A stretch of DNA of 64,000 bases from positions 3,834,501-3,898,500 of the forward strand of contig WPIO01000011.1 of NCBI GenBank assembly GCA_009760855.2, written 5' to 3'. The first letter of the stretch is position 1. Each line of letters begins with the position of its first letter. Shown one piece after another: positions 12,880 through 24,010 of this stretch. The translations under genes and the position numbers were made by a program. The stretch is from Cristatella mucedo (lineage: Eukaryota > Bryozoa > Phylactolaemata > Cristatellidae). The notes beneath the pieces were generated by a model. The model was not told the DNA's origin. It saw nothing but the letters and a program-made list of their open reading frames with translations, and did no database searches.

Positions 12880-14235
12880 GGTAGCTAAGAGCGGACCTCA
12901 AGGATGACTTCGCACTTCCTTTTGAAGCTCGCAGCCTCGGCAGTGACTAGCCATACGTCTGCGCAGCGGCTTACACCACTGTGGCCGTGCGAAAGTGCAC
13001 CCGCCTCGCGAAAGGCCACAGCGCGACTGGCGAGATACCGCGCATAGCGCCAGTCGTCGAGAGCCCATCCCTTCGCGCCCTCCATCGTTCGTGACTCGCG
13101 GCGAATTCGGGCGCGACGCATTCGGTTCGAGGCAAGAGGCAATTTTCGACGGACGGCGAAGTCGGAGCGCTATCGGAGCTCCGACGACGACGGAGCAGCT
13201 CGGCCAGCAGCTCCGCGTCTTTGCTAACTCTCCGCCGGGCGGCCGCTTGCTCCTGGCTCTTGGTCGAGTAACGGCATGCCGACGGCTTGGCGCAGAGCTG
13301 GGCGGCCTTGGAATCGGCTCCCCAGCGTCGGCGCGCTCGGCTGCTTCACACCGCGCGGCCGCCCGCCGCAGCCGCGGTCACGTCTTCGTCCGACGTTTCG
13401 ACGGTCCTGAAAACGGAAGTCGCACGCGAGCCGTTGCAGAGTGCGTGGTCCCCGATGCGGCAACCGCCAATCGTTCGCTCGGACGGTAGCGGCCGCGGAG
13501 CGCCACGCCGCCGGCCACATACGGCGGCGCCTGGACGGGACTCGCGGCAGCGTCGTCGGCGATGCGTCTCGCGCTCGCCGAGGCACGCCGTCGAAGTAAG
13601 TGAACGTGAAGCTCCTCGTCGTCATGATGGGTAGCAGCGTGTAGTCGGTCGGTCCGCGCCAATGCCGCGCCTTCCTCTTCTCGGACGAAGCCGCCGCCGC
13701 CGCCGCTCCAAGGCGGGAGTCGTCTGCAGCGGCCGACCGCTGCTGACGCCGAAAGAGACCGCCGGCGCCAGGCAAGTTGCCCGCGGCGGCGGCGGCGACG
13801 CCGCCGACCCCGCCGCCGCGGGCGGACTCCACCGCCGCTAGAGCTAGCGCTTCTTCCGAGAAAGGCTTGCGGTGGGCCGAACGACGATCGTCGTCATTTC
13901 GTCGCCATTCCTCGCGACCACCGCCGTCGTCGCCGCCCGGTCCGTCACCACCTTGGCCATCGCGCCCGGCGTCGGGTGTGGCGGTTGGACGGACGCGATC
14001 GTGGACAACGTCGTCGGATGACCTGCGCTGACATGGAGGCTGTTCGCTGCCGGCCCAATCCGGCTCCGCGCCCGGGCGCCCGCCCCACGCCTTTCCTCGT
14101 GCTGCGCCGCGAGCGGCGTAGCTGCTTCGAGCGTGACTGCAACGAGAACGTCGTGGCAAGGTCCTATCTGGCCGTAGCGCCGCCTCACAGCGCCTCGAAG
14201 CGCCGCGCCGCCTCACGACAGTCGCACTCTTCTTT
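12880..14235. other. CpG-rich block, coding status unclear
   Basis: Continuous with candidate exon 2A and equally GC-rich; frames are open on both strands for hundreds of codons. On the minus strand the segment encoding YTLLPIMTTRSFTFTYFDG near 13600-13650 is less biased than its surroundings and could be a further exon if 2A is not terminal. No domain was recognised. Confidence 0.35.
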
Positions 14236-15251
14236 TTAGCTGAGGTGGACGCCTGCTGGTGGACCAGCAAGAGGTAATACTCGCCTCGGGTCATCCGAAG
14301 CTTCGCGCCGTCGCGAGCCGGCGAGTGCCGCGTCTGACTCCTCGCCCGCGACGCTCGCTGGCGGCACGTCCGTGGCACCGCCGCCGCCGCCGTCGCCGCC
14401 GCCGTGCCACCGCCGCAGATCGGCGAACATCTGCTCGACCACGAGCCGGACGGCTTGGCCGCAACTGAGGCACTCGGCGTAGCGCGGCGCCGCCGCCGCC
14501 GTTCTTTGCGGGCACCAAGCCTTGTGCTGCAGCGTCTGGTAGCAGTACAGGCAGCTGGCCATCGGTTTGAGAACCCGCAGCGCCTCTGCGCAGGCGCAAA
14601 ATGACGACGGCGGTAGATGGCGCTCCTCTCTCGCGGCGCCGCCGCCTCCGAACGGCTCGGGCGCCGCATCGACGCTTCGGTCCCGACTTCGGAGAATGTG
14701 GCCGTCGCCACCGACGCCGACGCGCTGCCCGACCGTGTCGTCCGAAGCGAGGCTACGCCAGCCACTGTCCGGAGACTCGGCGTAAACGTCGCGCGCCTGC
14801 TCGTGGCGGCGACTCGACGCTCGCCGGGAGCGAGCGCGAGCCTCGCCGGAAGAGAGGCGCCATCTGTCGTCGTCGTCGTCGCCATCGTCGTCTGAGAGGG
14901 TGCGCGAGTCCGTCCCAATCGTGAATCGCGCGGCGGTCGAGCACTGCTTGTCGGCTGCTGCGGTCTGTTTGTTTCCGGCTGAACGAAGGAGACAAGACAC
15001 GCCCAATCCCTCGGCGGGCTTGCTCGTCGGGCTGTCAGCGAGCAGTCCCTTGGACGCGCTGGAAGCCCTCTTACCGTCGCTCGACGCGAGCAAGTAGCCG
15101 TCCGCGCTGTCGCTCCTGCCTCGCCGAGGCCGCGACCGCTCCCGCTGCTGCCGCTCGCGCCGCCGCTCCACTAACAGCGGCACGCTAGGCGATGGGCAGG
15201 ACCTGCCCTCAGCTTCCTGTCCTTTGCCGTCAGCATCCGCCGGCCGCGAAC
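14236..15251 (-). CDS. Unrecognised gene, candidate terminal exon 2A with CxxC motifs
   Basis: Acceptor TGCTATTCCAG|GT at 15251, then 337 codons and TAA at 14238-14236. With exon 1 this gives 631 residues. Visible parts: Arg-rich ERRRERQQRERSRPRRGRSD, Ser-rich DGKRASSASKGLLADSPTSK, an Asp run, then a non-repetitive segment ALRVLKPMASCLYCYQTLQH followed by C540, and C554-x2-C557 in ECLSCGQAVRLVVEQMFADL. C527xxC530, C540 and C554xxC557 look like a zinc-binding cluster. It may instead splice on through GAGGCGA|GTATTA into downstream GC-rich sequence. The family is not recognised. A near-copy of its first half lies just upstream (exon 2B) and differs by in-frame changes, which supports coding function. 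Confidence 0.42.
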
Positions 15252-15855
15252 CTGGAATAGCACACCGGATTCTTCAGTTGACCTTCAAGGCTTACGGTCC
15301 TTATTTTAGACCCGAATCTTGGCCTCCCAGGGATGCGAAAACGTCAAGCGCAACTCGAGACTCGCCGGAAAACAGGTGCCGTCCGTCGTCGTCGTCGTCG
15401 TCGTCTGAGAGGTCGGGCGAGTCCATTCCCATCGTGACTCGCGCGGCCGCGTCGTTCGAGCACTGCTCGTCTGCTGCTGCGGTCTGTTCGTTTCCGGCTG
15501 AACGAAGGAGAAATGACACGCTCAATCCCTCGGCGGGCTTGCTCGTCGGGCTGTCAGCGAGCAGTCCCTTGGATGCGCTGGAAGCCCTCTTACCGTCGCT
15601 CGACGCGAGCAAGTAGCCGTCCGCGCTGTCGCTCCTGCCTCGCCGAGGCCGCGACCGCGACCGCTCCAGCTGCCGCTCGCGCCGCCGTTCCAACAACAAC
15701 GACGCGTTAGGTGGCGGGCCGAGCCCACCGTCAGCTTCCTGCACTTCGCCGTCATAGTCCACCGGCCGCAAACCTGGAATAACTGCACACCTTGGATTCG
15801 TTATTTGACCTTCAAGGCTTATGGTCCTTTTGCTAGACCCTGGGTCTTGACCCAA
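14845..15855. repeat. Tandem duplication of exon plus intron end (two units)
   Basis: Units at about 14845-15325 and 15354-15855 are similar through an exon part, the splice acceptor and some 70 bases of intron. Differences include a 3-bp length change (GACCGCTCCCGC against GACCGCGACCGCTCC) that keeps the frame. Confidence 0.9.
15301..15773 (-). CDS. Unrecognised gene, duplicated alternative terminal exon 2B
   Basis: Second copy of the first half of exon 2A with its own acceptor (CAGTTATTCCAG|GT) in the same phase, so it can be spliced to exon 1. It encodes LRPVDYDGEVQEADG, then the same ERRRERQ, SDSADGYLLASSDGKRASSA and GLLADSPTSKPAEGL blocks as exon 2A and a longer Asp run. Homology stops at FSGES, and the frame ends 15 codons later at a TAA. 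No donor follows the shared part. If used it would make a protein of about 450 residues without the CxxC region; otherwise it is an unused relic of the tandem duplication. Confidence 0.35.
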
Positions 15856-15990
15856 GGATAAGGCATTCGCACTCCACAATCCTGGTGGTGAGTTCGAGTC
15901 CTGCAGCGCACAATCTTTGCCTTTTGAATGCGGTGGTGATAGTCTTAAGGAGTATTCTGCCATAAAACAACTGAGACTGGTAAATAACCT
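15825..15990 (+). mobile_element. tRNA-derived SINE next to exon 2B
   Basis: CCCTGGGTCTTGACCCAAGG head, B box GAGTTCGAGTCCTGC, then GCGGTGGTGATAGTCTTAAG and a degraded tail. It sits about 50 bases on the intron side of the exon 2B acceptor. Confidence 0.65.
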
Positions 15991-16149
15991 AACCCTTTTT
16001 TGCTTTACTTACGGTCCTCAGATAGCCTCGAAAGTTCTGTAGCTCGGCCATATCCAAGAGTAATTCAGCATCTACGCGGCGGGCTTTTGGTAGTCGCCCG
16101 AGATGCAGTCATACTTCCTCCCTCGCCATCTTGTTTCTCTACACGCCGT

Positions 16150-16154
16150 CTCTC

Positions 16155-16242
<88 letters not shown>

Positions 16243-16245
16243 GCT
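16150..16245. repeat. CT microsatellite
   Basis: CT dinucleotides with CTCG interruptions at both ends; creates long Ser/Leu and Arg/Glu reading frames that are not genes. Confidence 0.95.
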
Positions 16246-17540
16246 CGCTCGCTCGCGCCCCGTGCTCGCTCGCTCTCGCACGCATTCTCAAGATTTTCTC
16301 CGTCTGCCGTTGGGCACGTTCATGCAAAGACTGGTGTCTCTCCAAGAAAAACACAGATCGCCAGTCAGCCTCGCATTTACGTCAGTCCGCAGGAGTATGA
16401 ACTGCAGCGGAAGCAATTTTCTCAGCGGAACAACTAGTGTGCTACGCAGTGGCAAGGCGCTGCTAATCGACTAGCGACAGCCAAAAATAAACATGGCACG
16501 TGTGAGGCATTTTCTTCTCGTGCACAACATCTGAGGACGGCGCCTAGTAGCGCACCCGCTGCAGCGAAAACCACGCCGATGCCACGCGATGTGCCCAGAG
16601 CTATTTTTTATCGCATTCGCAGAGCTGAACGGCGGATGCGCGGCCGACGAGCAGATCCCTAGCCACCGGAAGCGCCACCGGAAAGCATAGACAGGTTTTC
16701 GGCTCCGGCCAGACGCTGCTGCGCGCGGTTAGGAGAGCTCTGCGCAAGTCGCATGGCAACGGCGCGATTTTCGCGGCAAACCGGACGCGTTGCTCACGGG
16801 GGCAAAAAATGCGCCCACGACGCGAGCCCGAGCCTCGAACGCTCTTCCGCTTTCCCTTCAGTTTCGTCTCGGCTTTTCAGTAATTCTCGTTGATTCCAAA
16901 CGACCTACTTGCACTTTCTGAAAGAGTGCACTGGCGGCGGCGACAGCACAAAACGGCAGCGACCGCGGCGGCTTGCTCCGCTCCGGCGTAAAGCAGCCAT
17001 TCAGCTCGCATGCGCGCGCCGCCGCCGCCGCTCTACCTTGTACCGTATCGCACGACTCGGCGGGGCTCGCGCAGCCGGAAGTAGACGGCGCGGAATGGCT
17101 GACAAAGTCGAGCAGCGTGCTGTCCAGATCGCCGGTTGCATTGGCTTTGGATAGGCAACTGTCGGCGGGAGATGACCGCCACGAGCCTGCCAAGCAACGA
17201 TAGCAGCGCGAGCGAATAGACGCCTCGGGCGAGCGAAGCCACGTTCGAGGCCAGCGTGCGTGCGTGCGTGCTTGCGTGCGCTGGCCTCGGACGTGTTCGT
17301 GGCAGCGGCGGCAATTAATTCACCAATAAACAGGGGAGCGGCGTAACCTTACTGGCAGCCCATTCGCAACGTGAAGGTAGTGCCTATAGCGGCTCAAGGA
17401 GGGTGCCTGCAGCGGCCTCACTAGCCGGGCGGCACGCCCCTATTAGCCGGGCTAAGCTCGGGTAAGCTCGTGCAAGTTTCAGCAAAGCTCCTTAAAACGT
17501 TATTGATTACATCAGTAGTCGTCTTAAGTCAATACGTGTT

Positions 17541-17572
<32 letters not shown>

Positions 17573-17677
17573 TGTATCTTAATCATATATATATATCCTA
17601 ATCACATATATATATATATATATATCCTAATCATATATACATCCTAATCATATATATATATATATATATATATCCTA

Positions 17678-17708
<31 letters not shown>

Positions 17709-17710
17709 CC
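17541..17710. repeat. AT microsatellite with regular CCTAATC spacers
   Basis: Blocks of ATATAT separated by CCTAATC or TTAATC at least five times, a higher-order array rather than a simple dinucleotide run. Confidence 0.9.
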
Positions 17711-18700
17711 TAATCGGCTCGTAATGGCGGCGCCCTGCAACCGAAAGCGCCTACGCACCCTGCCGTTGTGACGAATCTACCTGCATATATGTGCACCTAC
17801 GACGACGTCTTTTTCACGATCAGCAAGAAGGCCGACTCTTGGAGGAACGCTTGGACACGCCTTCGGCAGGCTACCGGCTCGCGATCGTCTGCCCACCCTC
17901 TCTCCACACCTACCCACCCACCACCCACCCCGCCGACGTTCGACGAGTGCTGGCGTCCGGGCGCACGGCTCCGACTATGGCAGCCAAAGAGAGGTTTCTA
18001 GGAGATAAAAGGGAAATCGCGGCCGCGGCCTGAGCCACGCGACGAGCCACGTTTGCCGCACGGCACCCTGCCGACGGGGTCGACGCCATCTGAGCGCACC
18101 GCGATCGACTTCCGTTGAAGCCAGCAGAGTCCCGGGAGCCGGTGCAGTGCGCTCAACGCGGGGCCGCTACAGCGAGTTTCGCTGCCGCCGGAAGCAATGC
18201 ACCGCCCCGCAGCGGCCGACAACCTGGCACCTATCCGGCAAGCCTCTTCCTGCGACCTACGCGCTCGTCGCACTACGAACCCGAGCCAAGGTGGGCGGGA
18301 CTAAGGAGGAGGCCGTCAGACTTTTTGAGTCAACTCGGGCGACGGGCCCCGCGCGGCGCATTGACTCCCGTCGCGCTATTTTCCTTCGACCCGTCGTGTT
18401 GTGCTGCTCCTGGCTCAATACTATGCGACGCGCCGCCAAGCACGACGCGAAGCAAAAATTACGACGGCGCACTAGTCGGCGGTGGTGCGACGGAGGTACA
18501 GATGGCAGGTGCGGCGCACCCGGCGTTTCTGAAGCACGCGCGCGGTCGCCGCCAACGTGACTGCCCCCTAGCGGCGGCTCGCGTGGATTCTCGCGTCGCT
18601 TGAGCGCAAGCGGTCGATCATTCGTCTGCGTTTGCTTGCGCCTGCCTGCCCCGTGCTGACTGTAGTTCCGCGAAACGCCCGCTGGCGCTCGCCCTGCAGC

Positions 18701-18798
18701 GCGCGCCGCGAAACCTCGGCGGTTTCGCGGCGCGCCCCTGGCGGCGGCGGCGGCGGCGGCGGCGGCGCGGGGAGCCGCCGCCGCCGCCAGGGGCGCGC
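18701..18798. repeat. Two overlapping GC-rich inverted repeats
   Basis: First hairpin: perfect 15-bp arms 18701-18715 and 18721-18735 around TCGGC. Second: perfect 25-bp arms 18730-18754 and 18774-18798 around 19 bases, made of GGC/GCC triplets capped by CGCGCCCCTGG. The right arm of the first overlaps the left arm of the second by six bases, so the two structures compete. Confidence 0.92.
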
Positions 18799-19249
18799 TG
18801 ACGAGCTTCCTCCTTCCTCTTCGCAGTTGCGTAGACTTCAAGCGTGCCAGTCACGCTTGAAATGTACGCGACGGTCCTTGCGAAACGGGGGTGCTCCACC
18901 GGCGTCCGCACTTCGCTCAGCGGTGCCGCGTCGCTGAGGCGCACTGCGCTCAGTGACGGGCTGGAGGCGCCGCGTCCGGAGTACGCAAAGCTCGCTCAGC
19001 GGCAGCGCTCCGCGCGGTTTGCGTGGCTCGTTCTTCCAGATTTACACTACACCTCCGCCTGTCGCATAACGTCACGAAGCTGCAACGATCGCGATGGAAG
19101 TTTCGCGTCGCTTTGGAGTCGCTTAATGAAGCGTCCGGAAGAGGCAAAAAACTTTGCCTGCGATGAAAAAAAATTGGAATCGTCTCTATCTCGGGAGCAT
19201 TGACGCTAGGGGTGCTTTCAGCGTCCCTAGTGCGACGGCAACGCGAGTG

Positions 19250-19610
19250 ACAGAGAGAGTGTGCGACAAAACCTTGAAGTCGATGCACTACTTGATGGGG
19301 AGCCAGTGGATGTCGGTAAGGATTGGCACGATGTGACAAATTGCGACGTTCGCGATAGACAAGCGTAACAGAAGAGTTTAGACCAAGTGTAAGCGCCTTA
19401 TTAAACAGACGGAAAAAGTGGGCGTCGTGAGGTTCAGAAGTCGATATTACACAATATTACGAATGCACGTTCCAGATGGCTGCGGCATTCCGGTCTAATC
19501 GAGTCCGAATTTTCGCAATAATAGTACGTAGCTAAAAGTTGTGAAATTGTCTGCGGAGCTGATACGGACGTCTATTGAAGGTTACTTTAGAGTCGGACAC
19601 CCCAGGTTAC
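19250..19610 (-). pseudogene. L2-type LINE internal fragment
   Basis: Plus-strand text GACAAAACCTTGAAGTCGAT, GGGGAGCCAGTGGATGTCGG and CGAATTTTCGCAATA aligns with the minus-strand copy at 50.1-50.45 kb. No 3' tail. Confidence 0.7.
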
Positions 19611-20234
19611 GAGAAGATGCTATAGGAAATAAGGTAATACAACCCATCTTTAGGGTTTTTTCGATTGCTAAATTTGCACATAAACTACTAGCTTGGGTTA
19701 TTCTTTATTCAAATTTGTACATTCACCACTCGCACAGCCTGACAATCTCTTTCGCTGCTAAGTCCTACATCTCGTAAGAGGCTATAAGACAGCGATCTTC
19801 TGGCTAGCCTTGACTCGCTGAGGATGTCGTTCGCAATCACTGAGGTCTTTCCGTCCAACCAACGACTGCAGTGTATCAACGTCAGAGGTCAGAGGTCAGA
19901 TGTCAGAGATTGGCACGTGGAATTGAAGCAAGTGAAAGAGCCGAGGTAGCGGAATGGGCGGGGTGAGAAGCAACGTTGCTGCAAGCTAAATCGATGAGCC
20001 ACATTAGTACACGGGTGCCGCCGAAGCAGCTGCAATCCAGGTGAGCCGATGCAAATCTATTCGGCCATACGGCAAATCAGCCGCCTACAAGACTCAACGA
20101 AATGTCTGCAGAGTGTTTCTCCGCTCAGCCGCCGTTCTAGTATCGGCAGTACCACCAGGTCAAGTCCTTTCCCTTTCCCTTCCTTTCCTTTCTCACGCTA
20201 TTAGGATTCTGAGGAGAATGATGCCCCAAGATAC

Positions 20235-20410
20235 TAGCTGATTCAGCAGCGTCTTCCGTATTGCGACACAAAAGCCGTTACGGCTATATCCGCCACTTGC
20301 AGCTGCAATAAAGGATCGCCCACTGCAGGATTCGAAACGCACGACCTCAGGGCCGAGGTCGTGAAAAGCAACCACTAGACCGAGCTCCAACTCACCTAAT
20401 CTAGTGAGCC
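20235..20410 (-). mobile_element. tRNA-derived SINE
   Basis: Reverse complement carries GACCTCGGCCCTGAGGTCGT, B box GTTTCGAATCCTGCAGTGGG, CGATCCTTTATTGCAGCTGC and TAACGGCTTTTGTGTCGC. Confidence 0.75.
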
Positions 20411-20747
20411 ATCACGGTTCACCGTGCCTCGTCAGCAGTCCTGTGCGCAGAGAGCTACCGATTTCTAAGCCGAAGCGCTCGTTTTTCTCGAGCGATGGGC
20501 TCCCCGTGCACTGGAGCCGTTTCACCTGGCCTTCACCCTGTGTCCACGCGCTGTCCGACTCGTGAAGCGGCTGCGAAGCTGGCGAGCAGGCGAGCGATTC
20601 GCGTTTAACAAGCCCGGCCCTCCGACCTCCCAAGCGGATGCTTTGCGTTTGTCACAGGCACAACAGCGTCGTACGAAGTTCGAAGCCAGCCAGGTCTTCG
20701 CCAGCTAGAGCCTAGCTACCGTTCTCTGCATATGCGAGCTGCATTAG

Positions 20748-20880
20748 TGTGTGTGTTTGTGCGTGCATGCGTGCGTGCGTGCGTGCGTGCGTGCGTGATG
20801 TTCGATGGTGGTGGTGTGGGTGTGTGTGTGTGTCTGTGTCTGTGTCTGTGTCTGTGTGCGACTGTGTGTCTCTGTGTGTA
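20748..20880. repeat. GT/GTGC/GTCTGT microsatellite
   Basis: GTGC tetramers, then GGT, GT and GTCTGT units in succession. Confidence 0.92.
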
Positions 20881-21607
20881 CTAAGTAGTGCTATTCGGCA
20901 CGAAGCAGCGGTCCGGTTTCGGTTGAATCGTGGCGCTATAGGAACCAACTTCGCTGTGCTATGCGTTCCTGGGCCCAGGACTTGAGTTTGGCTAATACTA
21001 GGCGTCGGAGCCGACTGCGAGCAGGACCTTGGCCGTAGGCAGGACAAGGGCCGCCCATTGGCAGCCAACGACAAATACCGTCCGAGACCGACTTATAATT
21101 GATTATCTGGCTGCCATCGCTGAACATTTCCCTGAGCGCGGTTCCGGATGTAGGCTTGGGCCCCGAGCGAGCGGACAATCTTCCCTCTACTCACCGCCAT
21201 TTGCAAAGGCAGCATCCATCGCCAAATGGAAAACGCAAGTAATGGCGATCTAGGGCATTAGACTACAGTAACTAGTTTCGTCGAAGAGAGATCACTGCTA
21301 TACGTAGACTTTGGAATGCGGATGCCGCTCCCACAAGTAACCTCAGATTGACCTGCCGCGAGGACCGGATGGGGAGTGGCGTCCACCGGTACGCTGTCAT
21401 ATCGGCAGCACGCTGCGTTCCAGTAAAGCATCGACCGCAATAATCATGTTAAACGAATCCAAACTGCATAAGCGGCGCGGCGGTTTCTGCACTGAGGCGC
21501 ATACCGACACCGGCCTCGCAGTCGCCAATGGCGGGCAAGCAGAAGCCGGCGAGCGACGGCTCAACGATGCACTAACGTGACGAAAAGCTGCTCGCTTCGC
21601 GTCAGGC

Positions 21608-22130
21608 CTTAATAATAATAATAATACACTTTACAAAGAGCCCGTCAGAGAACTCAATCTCTTTCTAGGCGATTTGCATTTGCTGCAAAGGAAACACGGT
21701 CGAATGGTGAGTGGGATCGTGCTTTATAAACGACATGAATAATATGGTTAGGGGTGATATGCATAAGCTCAGCATGCAAGTGTGGTTAGTGGCAGCATGC
21801 ACAGTGCCAACACGCATAAGCCCATACATGACGAATCACAAGGACCCACTAAATCTGTCATAAATAGGTGCGGTTTTAAATTCTTTTTAAATGTGGTCAA
21901 GTCAGAGGATGTCTTGACGCAAGTCGAGAGTGAGTTCCAGGCTTTGGGAGCATACGAACTAAATGCACGGTCTCCAAAAAATTTGAGGTTTATAGAAGGT
22001 ACGGGTAAACAGTTAGATTCCGAAAAGCGGGTGACGCGATGCTTGGCCTGGTGGGGTGAATAGATCTGATAGGTAGGCTTGAGCCAAAGAATGGCTGGAC
22101 CTAAAAATGAGCGACAAGGCCTTGGCGAAT
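21608..22130 (-). pseudogene. L2-type LINE 3' portion
   Basis: AAT run at 21610, reverse-complement tail (CTCAATCTCTTTCTAGGCGA), 3' UTR, then the C-terminal coding part, up to about 22130. The frame is broken. 5' truncated. Confidence 0.8.
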
Positions 22131-22807
22131 GGACAGAGATGATGCACTCAGTCTAATTTCGAGACTCGTTATTTTTTCATTTACAGAGAGAAGAGGCACC
22201 ACCTCCTCGGGAAACGGCACATTTACTCTTGTCTCGCGCGCCCGCGGTCTCCTACTAGCCTACACGGCGCACTTCCGTTCGTTCGGTCGCGCTTTCCAAC
22301 CAATGACGTAAGCTCCTTAGTCGACGCTTCCGGCACGTAGTCGCCCGACGGCGCCTCCACGACGCTTTGAATATCAGCCGTTCAAAGAGTCAGCCGAGCG
22401 ACGCTCGCTAGCGTGCTTCGATTAATCGCGGATTAGATGCATTCCGGCGGGCGCGCGCCGGCTCCTTCCCGAAGCCCCGCCTCTCGCCCATTTAGAAACA
22501 TTCGGTTTCCGCTCGGGTCAGCTTTCAAGCGTACGAGTCGGCGGCAGTACTAGCGGCAATGGTGAGTCTCGACGTGAAACAGTCACTGCTGCCGCAGCTG
22601 CTAGCGAACAACGCCCGGACAGACAACAGTCGGCAGACGTTGAGCTGGCGTCGTCGCCTAAAGCATCGCCTGCCTCCAGCAGCTCCAGCCCCCACCATCG
22701 GCTCACATCCGCCGCCGCCCCCCTCTCCCAATGCGCCGGCAGCCCCCCCCCCCCGCTGACGGTCGCCTCCACTCGGGCTGCTCGCTCGAAGCGACGCGCC
22801 GCCCTAC

Positions 22808-23687
22808 CTTGCGGGCTGACCGGATGCGGGCGATCGCCGTCCGCCGCGTCGCTGTCGTCGGACGCGGACCGGCGGCCGCCGCCGTCGTCTAGTCGCCGGT
22901 CGTCGCGATCGGCGTAGCCGGCCGACGGCGAGCGAAGTCGCGTGTCGTCGGAGCTGCACTTCCTCCCGACGCCAGTGACCGCCAGCCACCGCGTGCCGCC
23001 GCGCTCGGCCGGCCGCTCAGACTGCGCGGAGAAAACGACGCGGCGCTCGGCCAGCAGAGACGTCTGCAGGTGCCGCCACGCGGCCTGGCTGCGCGAGCCC
23101 AACTTTCGACGCTCCGTCGCCGCCGCGCCGGTGGCGACGGCAGCGGCGCCGCCGGGCGTCGGTCGGCCCTCGGTCGCGCACGTAGACGGGTGACGCGGCG
23201 ACGTCGACGACGGCCCGCTAGCCGCGGCGCCGCCTCGGCGCGCTCCGGCGTCTCCGCGAGGAGCCGCCGAGCGGGCGGCGGCGGCGACGACGTCCGGTCG
23301 CGGCTCCTCCACGTAGCGCCGACCGCCGCGCACGTCGGGCGCATCGCGCCGAGCGCAGCCCAGCTCGGCGGCGGCGGCGACGCGTCGCGTTGCCGCCGCA
23401 GCGTTTAAGCGGTCGTGCAGGTCTCTGTATATTCGAAATACGCGGAGGTATGACGGCGCTTCGGCGCCGCCAATCGCCGCCATCGCTCCGTCGCTGAAAG
23501 CGCCGACGGGCGGAGGCGAATCCTGCATCTGGCGGCCCGCCGACTGGGCAGCAGCGGCGGCGGCGGCAGTGGCGGCGCGAATCGGCCGACCGGGCGAGCG
23601 GCGCTTCGGGGCGCTAGCCCGGCCAGCGCGCATCTGCGCAGACTGCAACGAAAAGAGAGCGGCGGCCGCCGCCGCCGCAGCCGCCAT
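22808..23687 (-). CDS. Unrecognised gene, candidate exon 1 (Ala/Arg/Ser-rich protein)
   Basis: Open from an ATG at 23687 to a donor CCGCAAG|GTAGGG at 22808: 293 codons ending in phase 1, which fits the phase of the acceptors at 15251 and 15773. The protein starts with an alanine tract (residues 2-10) and has MQDSPPPVGAFSDGAMAAIG, then a short helical, non-repetitive stretch SYLRVFRIYRDLHDRLNAAA; the rest is low-complexity Arg/Ser/Ala/Gly and ends SASDDSDAADGDRPHPVSPQ. The frame stays open for 404 codons, but the region is about 70 percent GC where long chance ORFs are common. I do not recognise a family. The case rests on the phase match, the donor, similar Ser/Asp-rich style in the next exon and a GC-box region upstream. 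Confidence 0.4.
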
Positions 23688-23759
23688 GAGAGTGGAGCTT
23701 GAGCCGCGCAATGTCGCGCGCGGAAGTCGCACGCTCGAAGCGGACCCTCCGACAGCGAG

Positions 23760-24010
23760 GTCGCTTTCGCTTCCGGCGCTAGCTGAACGCTAGCGCCGGA
23801 AGCGAGGACAGCGAGCCGACGGCTTGCAATCTTCGCGGAGCGACGAAAGACGACAAGGGGCGTCTAGGGGCCAGTAAGAATCCAGCCGCCCATCGGTTCA
23901 ACCACTCAGCGCTACGGAGATCGCGCGCGCGCGGGGCGGGGTCAGTTGACGCAGTGGATGCCGCCCCCGCCGCAAGCGCGCTCTGCCATGCCGCAGCGAA
24001 TCTGCTGCTG
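23760..24010. promoter_or_regulatory. Candidate CpG promoter upstream of the unrecognised gene
   Basis: Very CpG-rich sequence 70-320 bases upstream of the ATG at 23687. It has a GC box (GGGGCGGGG, about 23934-23942), a run of CG dinucleotides (23922-23936) and several CCGGAAG/CTTCCGG ETS-like sites, two of them within the inverted repeat at 23767-23805. No TATA box was seen. Promoter function is inferred. Confidence 0.35.
23767..23805. repeat. Perfect inverted repeat, 17-bp arms, 5-base loop
   Basis: Left arm TCGCTTCCGGCGCTAGC, loop TGAAC, right arm its exact reverse complement. Each arm holds an ETS-like CCGGAAG/CTTCCGG core. Confidence 0.9.

Larger units (their letters stand above)
16500..19040. 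other. CpG-rich blocks inside the candidate intron
   Basis: Two CpG-dense stretches (about 16.5-17.3 and 17.75-19.04 kb) separated by the AT repeat. They lie between candidate exons 1 and 2 and could hold undetected exons or an internal promoter. Short frames are open on both strands; none is recognisable. Confidence 0.35.

Noticed and set aside
13224-14918. 564-codon minus-strand frame
   Set aside because: It overlaps candidate exon 2A in another frame. The 2A frame is supported by its duplicated counterpart and Cys motif; this one has only composition in its favour. Its left part could still hold an exon.
16072-16474. Ser/Leu- and Arg/Glu-repeat frames
   Set aside because: Translations of the CT microsatellite.
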